A stretch of DNA of 12,753 nt from Planctomycetaceae bacterium (GTDB taxonomy: Bacteria; Planctomycetota; Planctomycetia; Pirellulales; Pirellulaceae). The notes under the pieces are model-generated. The model was not told the DNA's origin. It worked only from the letters and a program-made list of their open reading frames with translations, and ran no database searches. Positions 1-6,967 of the stretch are shown here, piece by piece. The stretch lies in assembly GCA_007695205.1 (NCBI GenBank), contig REEF01000453.1:1-12753 (forward strand). The letters run 5' to 3'. The translations under genes and the position numbers were made by a program. The first letter of the stretch is position 1. Each line of letters opens with the position of its first letter.

Positions 1-65
1 CAACGATCAACCACATGGAAAGCGGCTTGCCCGAAAACGACTCCCGACCCCTTCCGCCCGTTTCA

Positions 66-82
66 CGATCATGGCATGATCG
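66..82. promoter_or_regulatory. Perfect 17-bp palindrome upstream of the AbgT transporter
   Basis: CGATCATG, a central G, then CATGATCG: 8-bp perfect arms, about 100 bp before the transporter start. The odd-length symmetric form is typical of a dimeric repressor operator, but no regulator gene is in view and no clear -35/-10 pair was found next to it. It could also be a short hairpin. The role is inferred. Confidence 0.35.
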
Positions 83-101
83 GCTTTGGGAATGCCTTTT
101 G

Positions 102-128
102 CCGAACGGGCTGACGTTCGTCGAACGG
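102..128. promoter_or_regulatory. CGAACG/CGTTCG inverted-repeat cluster in the transporter leader
   Basis: CGAACG occurs at 103-108 and 122-127 with CGTTCG between them at 115-120. The right half forms a perfect 13-bp palindrome (CGTTCG, T, CGAACG; 115-127). The left pair could form a hairpin with a 6-nt loop (103-120). These alternative pairings lie 50-80 bp before the start codon, where an operator or leader structure would act. The function is a guess. Confidence 0.25.
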
Positions 129-179
129 TGGCGGAGCGATGCCTGAACATGTCCGCTTGTCCGAAAGGAGGTCGCATCC

Positions 180-1712
180 TTGGTGACTGATCAACCTAGT
201 CCTTCGCGAACGATCGTCGATCGATGCTTGACCGTGATCGAGCGGTTGGGCAATGCGCTGCCGCATCCGGCCACGTTGTTTGCGGTGCTGGCTGCCGGGG
301 TGCTGGTTCTTTCCTGGGGGTTCACCCTATGGGATGTCTCGGTACAGCATCCGTCGACGGGCGAGACGATTCGGCCGGTGAATCTGGTTTCGGTGGACGG
401 GTTACATCGCATCTTGACCCAAACGATCGACAATTTCACGAGTTTTGCCCCTTTGGGAACGGTGTTGGTCGCCATGCTGGGCATCGGCGTGGCCGAGGGC
501 AGCGGGTTAGTCAGCGCCTTTTTGCGGCTGTTGGTGTTGTCCGCTCCGCCACGGCTGCTGACCTTTGTCATTGTGATGGCCGGGGTGCTTTCCAATGCGG
601 CCAGCGAGGTGGGCTATGTGTTGCTGGTTCCGCTGGCAGCCACTATTTTTCTGGCGGTCGGGCGGCATCCGATGGCGGGTCTGGCTGCGGCCTTCGCCGG
701 GGTCTCCGGTGGTTACAGTGCCAACCTGCTGCTGGGCACGATCGATCCTCTGTTATCCGGGCTGTCCGAAGAAGCCGCTCGGATCATCGACCCATCGTAC
801 TCGGTCAGCCCGGCTTGTAATTACTACTTCATGGTCGCGTCGACGTTCTTTATTGCAGCGGCCGGCACTTGGGTCACCGAGCGGATCGTAGTTCCGCGAT
901 TGGGCGAGTATCGTGGTGATCAGTTGCCCGAGCCGTTGCGGCCGTTAGAGCGGCGAGAGAAGATCGGGCTGGTGCTGGCGGGACTGGTGACGACCGGCTT
1001 GATCGTACTGGTACTGGTGGGCTTGATTCCCGAACAGGGGTTCCTGCGGCAAGCGGGAACGGGTAGCGTTTTGCAATCGCCCTTGTTGGAGGGCATCGTC
1101 ACGGTGATCTTCGTGCTGGGCGCGTCTGCGGGCATCGTGTACGGGTGGGCCGCCGGCACGTTGCGGAACGACACGGAGGTGATCCAGTGCATGGGCAAGG
1201 CCATGCAGACCATGGGCACGTACATGGTCCTGGTGTTCTTCGCCGCGCAATTCGTGGCCTATTTCCGCTGGACCAATCTGGGGCTGATCCTGGCCGTTCG
1301 CGGCGCCGAACTGCTAAGGGCCTCGGGGTTGGGGCCCATCCCGCTGCTGACGGCGTTCATCTTGTTGACCGCTGCGATCAATCTGGTGATGGGCAGCGCG
1401 TCGGCCAAGTGGGCGATCATGGCGCCGATCTTCATCCCGATGTTCATGCTGTTGGGGTACTCGCCTGAGTTGGTCCAGACGGCCTATCGCATCGGCGATT
1501 CGACAACGAATATCATCTCACCCATGATGTCATATTTCGCGTTGATCGTGGCCTTCTTCGAGCGTTACGAGCCTCGGGCCGGTATCGGGACGGTGGTCGC
1601 CACCATGTTACCGTATTCGGTGGTATTTTTGATCCTCTGGATCATCTTATTGAGCGTCTGGATGCTGGCCGGTTTGCCCGTGGGGCCGGGCGCCGGTTTG
1701 CTGCTGGATTGA
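180..1712 (+). CDS. AbgT-family transporter (aminobenzoyl-glutamate / antimetabolite exporter)
   Basis: A 510-aa polytopic inner-membrane protein of the AbgT family, whose members include AbgT, MtrF and YdaH. Family motifs run along the whole length: HPATLF (29-34), GVAEGSGL (103-110), SNAASEVGYVLLVPLAA (138-154), GVSGGYSANLLLGTIDPLL (174-192), NLVMGSASAKWAIMAP (401-416) and YRIGDSTTNIISP (436-448). N401, W411, P429 and D440 sit at a constant offset from residues I recall as functionally important in YdaH (N390, W400, P418, D429), so the transport core looks intact. Family members are reported to move p-aminobenzoyl-glutamate or to expel p-aminobenzoate and sulfonamides using the proton gradient; the substrate here is inferred. 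The start is TTG at 180 (GTG at 183 is the alternative). A strong Shine-Dalgarno AAAGGAGG at 164-171 lies 8 nt before TTG. It seems monocistronic and converges on topB. Confidence 0.93.
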   Translation: MVTDQPSPSRTIVDRCLTVIERLGNALPHPATLFAVLAAGVLVLSWGFTLWDVSVQHPSTGETIRPVNLVSVDGLHRILTQTIDNFTSFAPLGTVLVAMLGIGVAEGSGLVSAFLRLLVLSAPPRLLTFVIVMAGVLSNAASEVGYVLLVPLAATIFLAVGRHPMAGLAAAFAGVSGGYSANLLLGTIDPLLSGLSEEAARIIDPSYSVSPACNYYFMVASTFFIAAAGTWVTERIVVPRLGEYRGDQLPEPLRPLERREKIGLVLAGLVTTGLIVLVLVGLIPEQGFLRQAGTGSVLQSPLLEGIVTVIFVLGASAGIVYGWAAGTLRNDTEVIQCMGKAMQTMGTYMVLVFFAAQFVAYFRWTNLGLILAVRGAELLRASGLGPIPLLTAFILLTAAINLVMGSASAKWAIMAPIFIPMFMLLGYSPELVQTAYRIGDSTTNIISPMMSYFALIVAFFERYEPRAGIGTVVATMLPYSVVFLILWIILLSVWMLAGLPVGPGAGLLLD

Positions 1713-1714
1713 AT

Positions 1715-4159
1715 TCAATCGGCAAACTCGAACTTGACCTGGCCGTCGACCAATTTCAGACGCGCCTGGAAGGGTTTGCCCGCTTTGGATCGGAAGCCTT
1801 TTTGCACGACGGTTTGCCCTTCTTTCAGCAGCGTCTGGGCCAATCGCAGCGAGATCCGTTTGCCGGCGATGGTCTTCCAGATCACCAGTTTACAGCCATC
1901 GCGCCAGCCGCTGCAGCTATAGGATTTCTTCTGCTCCACCACGTCGGCTCCACAGCAGGGGCAGACGCCCAGTTTTTGTGATGGCGGATCGGCATCGGTC
2001 TTGCGGGCTCGGCGGCGGCCTTCGCCTTTCCCCGCGTCGGAAGCATCGGAAGATTTCGCTTTGCGGCGGATGGCGCCCGACGATTTCGTGCGCCCCTTCT
2101 TTCGTTCGCGAGCCTGCGGCAACGGGATTTCGGCCAGACAGCCTGTATCGGTCAGCGTCAGGATCACGTCCCCCCCATCGCGCGAGGGGCGCGGGGCCAG
2201 CAAAGATCGCCGCTGCAGCAGGCAACGGATCTCGTCGTGGTCCAGCGGCTGGTCTTGCCACTGAGGCGGCAGCACGAACGGGCAGCCGTCGCGCCAGGCG
2301 CTGCACCCGAAGGCCTGTTTGCCTTGGATCACCGGTCGGCCGCAACGCGGGCATGGCCCCCAATGTTGCGAGTCGACGGGATCTGATTGGCTGACCGTCA
2401 CGATGCGGCGAGTGTAATCGGCGATCTCGTCCATGAATCGGCGCGGGTCCAATCGACCGGCCTCGATCTGTCGCAGCTTCGACTCCCATTGCCCGGTCAT
2501 CTCGGGGCTCTTCAGATCCGGGTCCTGGACCACCGCGATCAGGTAACGCCCCGGATCGGTCGCCGTCAGGTTCTTCTTTTCGCGGCGGATATAGTCCCGT
2601 TTCAGCAGCGTTTCGATGACCGCCGCGCGCGTGGCGGGGGTCCCCAGCCCTTTTTCCTTCAGCGCCTCGCGCAGCGATTCTTCCTCCACCAGTCGGCCGG
2701 CCGTCTCCATGGCGCCCAGCAGTGTGTTCTCTGTGTACGCTTTGGGCGGCGAGGTTTCTCCGCGGCGGATCGACGGTTCGTGCGGTCCGCTTTCGCCGAC
2801 GGTGAATTCGGGCAACGGCTGGGCGTCGTCTTCGCTGTCGTCGTCCTGCTGGGTCGATTTTCGCGGCTTGCGCGGTTCGAGGATCGTCCAGCCGGGGTCG
2901 AGGATGCGGTATCCGCGAGCGCGAAACGGCACCTCGGCGGATCGGGCGTCCACCGTGGTCACCTCTTTTTCGCAAGGCGGATAAAAGGCAGCGATCAATC
3001 GCGTCACAATCGACTCGAACACGCGTGCCTGCGGGCCGGCCAAGCCGTCGGGCAGCTTGCCGGTCGGCAGGATCGCATGGTGGTCCGTGACCTTCGCATC
3101 GTTGACGATCCGGCCGGTGAAGCGCAGCGAGTCCAGTTCCAGACGACCGATCTCTTCGGGACGCAGCTTGCGGAGCTGCTCCAGGATCTGCGGCACCTCG
3201 CTTTGCATGTCCTTGCTCAAGTACCGCGAATCGGTCCGGGGATACGTGATCAGCTTGGCTTCGTACAAGGCTTGCGCGGCTTGCAGCGTCGCCGCTGCTG
3301 ATAACCCGAACCGTCGATTCATGTCTCGCTGCAGTTCGGTCAGATCGTACAGTTGCGGAGGTTGCGACCGTTCGCGGCGCTTGCCGATCTTGGTGATCGC
3401 CAGCGGCTGGCCGACGACTTGATCCAGCACCTTCTGCGCCGCCGATTCGTCGGTGAACCGATCGCCGGCGAATCGGAACAACGCCTCGCGATAGACGGTC
3501 GTCAGTTCCCAGAAGGGCTCGGGGCGGAACGTGCGGATCTGGTCGTCCCGTCGCACGATCATGGCCAACACGGGCGTCTGCACCCGTCCGACACTCCACA
3601 GCATCCCGCTGCCGCCGAAACGGACGGTAAAGTTACGCGTCCCGTTCATCCCGACGATCCAATCCGCCTGGCTGCGACAGCGGGCCGCCGCGTACAGGTT
3701 GTCGTAATCGCGACCCGGACGTAAGCGGGCGAACGCTTCGCGGATCGCCTTGGTCGTCAGCGAACTGAGCCACAAGCGGCGAAACGGTTTCTTCGCGCAT
3801 CCGGTCAGCGTCTGGATGTACCGAAAAATCAGTTCCCCTTCGCGGCCGGCGTCGGTCGCACAGATGATCTCGTCGGCGTCGCGGAACACGCGTTTGACGA
3901 TCGCGAATTGTTTGCGGGACAGTTTGTCGTCCACCGTCTTCAGCTCGAACCGCTCGGGCAGGATCGGCAGCACATCCAGCGACCACTTCTTCCAGGCCGG
4001 GTCGTATTCGTCCGGTTCCTTCAGTGCCACCAGGTGCCCGTAGGCCCAGGTCACTTGGTAGCCCTGGCCCTCGAAATATCCCTCATGGCGTGCAGTAGCT
4101 CGCAACACCTGAGCGATCTCGCGGGCGACCGATGGTTTTTCAGCAAGGACGGCTTTCAT
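1715..4159 (-). CDS. topB: DNA topoisomerase III (type IA), Bacillus-type, with two zinc modules
   Basis: An 814-aa type IA topoisomerase that cuts and passes single strands to relax negative supercoils and unlink DNA. The N-terminal TOPRIM domain has MKAVLAEKPSVARE (metal-binding E7) and ATDAGREGEL (D103, E107, E109). The third acidic residue of the classic DxD is Gly (G105), as I recall is usual in Bacillus-type TopB. The active-site tyrosine is Y306 in ITYPRTDSRYL. KGLGTPATRAAVIETL (503-518) is a further family motif. The C-terminus carries two Cys4 modules, C603/C606/C619/C626 and C733/C736/C749/C756. Both contain the shared pattern C-S-x-W-R-D-G-C, so they look duplicated. A Lys/Arg-rich linker (about 686-724) separates them. 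The frame is open upstream to 4501, but family alignment requires ATG at 4159, and the best promoter lies upstream of it. The stop is 2 bp from the AbgT stop. Confidence 0.95.
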   Translation of the reverse strand: MKAVLAEKPSVAREIAQVLRATARHEGYFEGQGYQVTWAYGHLVALKEPDEYDPAWKKWSLDVLPILPERFELKTVDDKLSRKQFAIVKRVFRDADEIICATDAGREGELIFRYIQTLTGCAKKPFRRLWLSSLTTKAIREAFARLRPGRDYDNLYAAARCRSQADWIVGMNGTRNFTVRFGGSGMLWSVGRVQTPVLAMIVRRDDQIRTFRPEPFWELTTVYREALFRFAGDRFTDESAAQKVLDQVVGQPLAITKIGKRRERSQPPQLYDLTELQRDMNRRFGLSAAATLQAAQALYEAKLITYPRTDSRYLSKDMQSEVPQILEQLRKLRPEEIGRLELDSLRFTGRIVNDAKVTDHHAILPTGKLPDGLAGPQARVFESIVTRLIAAFYPPCEKEVTTVDARSAEVPFRARGYRILDPGWTILEPRKPRKSTQQDDDSEDDAQPLPEFTVGESGPHEPSIRRGETSPPKAYTENTLLGAMETAGRLVEEESLREALKEKGLGTPATRAAVIETLLKRDYIRREKKNLTATDPGRYLIAVVQDPDLKSPEMTGQWESKLRQIEAGRLDPRRFMDEIADYTRRIVTVSQSDPVDSQHWGPCPRCGRPVIQGKQAFGCSAWRDGCPFVLPPQWQDQPLDHDEIRCLLQRRSLLAPRPSRDGGDVILTLTDTGCLAEIPLPQARERKKGRTKSSGAIRRKAKSSDASDAGKGEGRRRARKTDADPPSQKLGVCPCCGADVVEQKKSYSCSGWRDGCKLVIWKTIAGKRISLRLAQTLLKEGQTVVQKGFRSKAGKPFQARLKLVDGQVKFEFAD

Positions 4160-4253
4160 GACGGAGCGACCACCGTGGGAGAGGCTTCGATTCGATTCGC
4201 GACTGGCACGGACCGCCGTTCGGGCAGTCAGGCAGACGAGCCAACAAACCCCT

Positions 4254-4282
4254 AACATAGCGGGCCTGACAGCGGTTGACAA
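4254..4282 (-). promoter_or_regulatory. Sigma70-like promoter for topB
   Basis: Read on the minus strand: TTGTCA (4277-4282; five of six to TTGACA), a 17-bp spacer, then TATGTT (4254-4259; four of six to TATAAT). The predicted transcript starts near 4247, giving a leader of about 88 nt before the ATG at 4159. It is identified only by consensus match. Confidence 0.45.
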
Positions 4283-4379
4283 GCTGTGGGGCACCTGACG
4301 GATCGGGGGGCCGTTTTCGGATAAACTGCTTTCCAAGGGTTTGATCGTGGACTGACGACGACTCCCGGCGCCTCGCCCC

Positions 4380-4408
4380 TTGTTGTCCGGTCGATCGACG
4401 GCTATCAT
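4380..4408 (+). promoter_or_regulatory. Sigma70-like promoter for the ilvN-ilvC operon
   Basis: TTGTTG (4380-4385), a 17-bp spacer, and TATCAT (4403-4408; five of six to the -10 consensus). Transcription would begin near 4415, about 31 nt before the ilvN ATG at 4446. This placement argues against the upstream in-frame ATGs at 4380 and 4407, which would be untranscribed. No leader peptide rich in Leu/Val/Ile codons or attenuator is visible, so control by attenuation is not supported. Confidence 0.4.
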
Positions 4409-4445
4409 GTTTGTTTTTCCCCACTGGATCGAGGGTTTTTTCGCT

Positions 4446-5003
4446 ATGCGCCACGTGCTTTCGGCCATCGTACAAAACGTGCCTGGGGTGTTGGCCCACA
4501 TCTCGGGGATGTTGGCATCCCGAGGCTATAATATCGACTCGCTGGCTGTCGGCGAGACCGAGGATCCGAACCTATCGCGGATGACGTTCGTGGTGGTCGG
4601 TGATGACCGAGTGCTGGAGCAGGTACGCAAACAGTTGGAAAAAATCGTCACCGTCGTCCGAGTCGAAGACATCAGTGCCCAGGATCACGTGGAACGCGAT
4701 CTCATGCTGGTCAAAATCCATGCTCCGGCTGGCGGCAAACGCAGTGAAGTCCGCGAATTGGTCGAGATTTTTCGCGGGCGGATCGTCGACGTCGGCGAGG
4801 ACGAGGTGATGATCGAGATTTCCGGCAGGGAGAGCAAAGTCGAGGCCTTTATCGACCGGATGCGTTCCTTTGGCATCACCGAGCTGGTGCGCACGGGTCG
4901 AATCGCCATGGTTCGAAGCAAATCCGCAGCGCCTGACAAGTCCACGGGACCGCAGTTACGCGACAGTTCCATTCGATCTTACATTCGCAAGGAGTCCGAT
5001 TAG
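4446..5003 (+). CDS. ilvN: Acetolactate synthase small (regulatory) subunit
   Basis: A 185-aa regulatory subunit of acetohydroxyacid synthase, which makes acetolactate from pyruvate, the first shared step of valine, leucine and isoleucine synthesis. The subunit activates the catalytic IlvB partner and carries valine feedback. The N-terminal ACT domain (about 2-75) includes IVQNVPGVLAHISGMLASRG and NIDSLAVGETEDPNLSRMT. N11 and G14 match positions I recall as needed for valine inhibition in E. coli IlvH, so feedback is probably kept. The second domain (about 80-160) contains the family-like RDLMLVKI and FGITELVRTGRIAM. A tail of roughly 25 polar residues extends past the usual length. The start at 4446 follows GAGGG (4431-4435) with a 10-nt gap; an in-frame start at 4380 would add 22 unconserved residues. 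ilvC follows after 2 nt. No ilvB is next to it. Confidence 0.94.
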   Translation: MRHVLSAIVQNVPGVLAHISGMLASRGYNIDSLAVGETEDPNLSRMTFVVVGDDRVLEQVRKQLEKIVTVVRVEDISAQDHVERDLMLVKIHAPAGGKRSEVRELVEIFRGRIVDVGEDEVMIEISGRESKVEAFIDRMRSFGITELVRTGRIAMVRSKSAAPDKSTGPQLRDSSIRSYIRKESD

Positions 5004-5005
5004 AC

Positions 5006-6010
5006 ATGCCCGCCACCATCTACTACGACAACGACGCTGATCTTTCGCTATTAAAAGACAAGACGATCGCCATCTTGGGTTTTGGCTCTCAGGGGCACGC
5101 CCAGGCGCAGAATCTGCGAGACAGCGGCTGCAATGTGATCGTCAGCGAATTGCCGGGAACCCCCAATTATGATCTGGCCAAGAAGAATGGCTTCGAGCCG
5201 TTGAGCACCGAAGAGGCGGTGGCTCAGGGCGATTTGATCCAGATCCTGCTGCCCGACGAGATCCAGGGCGACGTGTATCGTGCGCGGATCCGCGACCACC
5301 TGAGTCCGGGCAATATCCTGATGTGTTCGCACGGCTTCAACATCCATTTCGGCCAGATCGAACCTCCGCCCGGCGTCGACACGTTGCTGGTGGCGCCCAA
5401 GGGCCCCGGGCACTTGGTCCGTAGCGAATTCGTCAAAGGCGGTGGCGTGCCAAGCTTGATCGCGGTGGGCGACGGTGCGTCGCGCGAAACGTTTGCGCTG
5501 GGCCTGGCTTATGCCAAGGGCATCGGCGGAACACGCGGCGGAGTGATCGAAACCACGTTTGCGGAAGAGACCGAGACCGACTTGTTCGGCGAGCAGGTCG
5601 TTCTGTGCGGCGGCGTGTCCGAGTTGGTCAAAGCCGCTTTTGAAACCTTGGTCGAAGCCGGGTATCAGCCGGAAATGGCCTATTTCGAATGCTTGCACGA
5701 ACTGAAATTGATCGTCGACCTGTTCTACCAAGGTGGCCTGAACTACATGCGTTACAGCGTCTCGAATACCGCCGAATACGGTGATTACACGCGTGGGCCC
5801 CGGATCATCAACCAGGAGACTCGCGACGAGATGAAAAAGATCCTGGGCGAGATTCGCAACGGGGAATTCGCTCGGGAATGGATACTGGAAAACAAAGCCG
5901 GGGCGCCCGCTTTCAAGGCGTATCGTCGCCGCGATCGCGAGTTGGAACTGGAAGAGGTCGGGCGTCGTCTCCGCAGCTTGATGAGCTGGATCGACGCCAA
6001 GGAAGTTTAG
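5006..6010 (+). CDS. ilvC: Ketol-acid reductoisomerase (class I, short form)
   Basis: A 334-aa cytoplasmic enzyme that isomerises and reduces acetolactate (or acetohydroxybutyrate) to the dihydroxy acid, the second step of branched-chain amino acid synthesis. The Rossmann nucleotide site is GFGSQGHAQAQNL (25-37). Catalytic and metal-site residues are present: H109 in CSHGFNIHF, D192 and E196 in TDLFGEQ, E228 and E232 in FECLHELK, and S253 in SNTAEYGD. The length fits class I. The cofactor loop (46-55, VSELPGTPNY) is unusual: the Arg that usually contacts the NADPH phosphate is L49, the first Ser is T52, and an acidic E48 ends the second strand. This suggests NADH use (inference). AAGGAG at 4989-4994, inside the end of ilvN, is the ribosome site, and only 2 nt separate the two genes, so they are almost certainly co-transcribed. 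Confidence 0.96.
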   Translation: MPATIYYDNDADLSLLKDKTIAILGFGSQGHAQAQNLRDSGCNVIVSELPGTPNYDLAKKNGFEPLSTEEAVAQGDLIQILLPDEIQGDVYRARIRDHLSPGNILMCSHGFNIHFGQIEPPPGVDTLLVAPKGPGHLVRSEFVKGGGVPSLIAVGDGASRETFALGLAYAKGIGGTRGGVIETTFAEETETDLFGEQVVLCGGVSELVKAAFETLVEAGYQPEMAYFECLHELKLIVDLFYQGGLNYMRYSVSNTAEYGDYTRGPRIINQETRDEMKKILGEIRNGEFAREWILENKAGAPAFKAYRRRDRELELEEVGRRLRSLMSWIDAKEV

Positions 6011-6029
6011 GCCCCCCCTGGGGCTGGAG
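6011..6029 (+). promoter_or_regulatory. GC-rich mini-hairpin abutting the Shine-Dalgarno of the radical SAM gene
   Basis: Directly after the ilvC stop, GCCCC (6011-6015) can pair with GGGGC (6020-6024) across a 4-nt loop. The GGAG ribosome site (6026-6029) follows one base later, 4 nt before the ATG at 6034. The hairpin could limit ribosome access or mark a processing point that lowers expression of the third cistron. There is no T-run, so it is not an intrinsic terminator. Confidence 0.3.
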
Positions 6030-6033
6030 CACC

Positions 6034-6906
6034 ATGCCGGCCGAAATTATTCACACTCGACACGATCGGATCTTTGCGACAAACCGCTTCGTTTACCCGG
6101 TGATCAGCCGGCGTTCGGGCGGTTTGTCGATCGGCGTCAATCTGAACCCGGACAAAATCTGCAACTTCGATTGCATCTACTGCCAAGTCGATCGGACCGT
6201 CCAGGGGTTGACCCGTTTCGTCGATTTGCCCGCGATGCTGGCGGAACTGGAACAGACGCTGGAAGCCGCCGTCTCGGGACGTCTGTTCCAGCATCCCGAT
6301 TTTTCGGGTGTCCCGTCGTCGCTGCGTCGATTGAACGACATCGCTTTCTCAGGTGATGGCGAACCGACCAGCCACCGGAACTTCGACCAGGTGGTCGCGG
6401 CCAGTGCCGATCTGAAACGCCGATTGGGATTGGACGGGGTCAAGATGATCCTGATCACTAACGCCAGCCTCTTCCATCGACCTCACGTCCAGCGTGGCTT
6501 GGAAATCCTGGACGCCAACCAGGGCGAGATCTGGGCCAAGCTGGACGCGGGCAGCGAGGACTATTTTCGCAAGGTTGAGCGGACCCCCATCAAGCTGGCT
6601 CGAATCCTGGAAAACATCACCCAAGCGGCTCGCGAGCGGCCCTTGGTGATCCAATCCCTGTTCATGCGGATCGACGGAGAATCGCCGGACGATGCCGAAT
6701 TGACCGCGTACTGCCAGCGATTGCGCGAAATCGTTGTGGCCGGCGGCCGGTTGAAGCTGGTCCAGATCTGCACGGTGGCTCGCCGCCCGGCAGAAGCCTT
6801 CGTGCAACCGCTAAAAGACGCGGAAGTCGACCGGATTGTCCAGATGGTGCGGCAACTCACCGAGCTGAACGCCGCCCCGTATTATGGAGTCGAGTTCGCT
6901 GAGTGA
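6034..6906 (+). CDS. Radical SAM protein, COG0731 (wyosine-synthase-like) family
   Basis: A 290-aa radical SAM enzyme. The cluster-binding CxxxCxxC is CNFDCIYC (C43, C47, C50), preceded by GGLSIGVNLNPDKI. A glycine-rich SAM-contact motif FSGDGEPT (105-112) and the strand ILITNASLF (139-147) follow the usual barrel order. The NPDK-CNFDCIYCQ signature matches the COG0731 group, annotated as Fe-S oxidoreductases related to the radical SAM part of Tyw1. The extra Tyw1 elements are not obvious and bacteria lack wyosine, so the substrate is unknown. The frame is open back to 5878 inside ilvC, but ATG at 6034 is chosen because the family begins near here and GGAG lies at 6026-6029. It follows ilvC by 23 nt and is probably the third cistron of that operon, though a link to amino acid synthesis is not evident. 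Confidence 0.85.
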   Translation: MPAEIIHTRHDRIFATNRFVYPVISRRSGGLSIGVNLNPDKICNFDCIYCQVDRTVQGLTRFVDLPAMLAELEQTLEAAVSGRLFQHPDFSGVPSSLRRLNDIAFSGDGEPTSHRNFDQVVAASADLKRRLGLDGVKMILITNASLFHRPHVQRGLEILDANQGEIWAKLDAGSEDYFRKVERTPIKLARILENITQAARERPLVIQSLFMRIDGESPDDAELTAYCQRLREIVVAGGRLKLVQICTVARRPAEAFVQPLKDAEVDRIVQMVRQLTELNAAPYYGVEFAE

Positions 6907-6909
6907 ACC

Positions 6910-6958
6910 CCAACGTTTCAAAAAAGGTAGGACGGATTGGCAATCCGTCCTACGTTGG
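6910..6958. repeat. Dispersed-type palindromic repeat with 13-bp perfect arms
   Basis: The core at 6927-6953 is GTAGGACGGATTG, one G, then its exact reverse complement. An outer pair CCAAC (6910-6914) / GTTGG (6954-6958) flanks it, with the A-rich segment bulged on the left. As I recall, near-identical palindromes are scattered in planctomycete genomes and show up in predicted proteins as GRIGNPSY or RTDWQSVLR; exactly those peptides are encoded here in two plus-strand frames. It sits between two convergent genes. The repeat-family claim is from memory. Confidence 0.7.
6920..6953 (-). terminator. Probable intrinsic terminator of the STAS gene
   Basis: On the minus strand the 13-bp-arm hairpin (6953 to 6927) is followed, after one base at 6926, by six T (6925-6920): the layout of a Rho-independent terminator, 14 nt after the STAS stop codon. 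A one-base loop cannot form, so the real loop would be about 3-5 nt. On the plus strand no T-run follows, so for the radical SAM transcript it can only be a 3' hairpin. Confidence 0.5.
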
Positions 6959-6967
6959 AGTGAACGA

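Noticed and set aside
1917..3599. 560-codon minus-strand open frame overlapping topB
   Set aside because: It is a +1-type shadow of topB on the same strand: low-complexity Arg/Ala/Gly/Pro protein with no recognisable domain, while the topB frame carries all type IA motifs.
4380..4445. Upstream in-frame starts for ilvN at 4380 and 4407
   Set aside because: They overlap the predicted -35/-10 and add residues with no counterpart in IlvN; ATG at 4446 fits the family and has GAGGG upstream.
5878..6033. N-terminal extension of the radical SAM protein into ilvC
   Set aside because: The 52 extra residues are Arg/Ser/Gly-rich, overlap the ilvC coding region and lack similarity; ATG 6034 begins where the family does.
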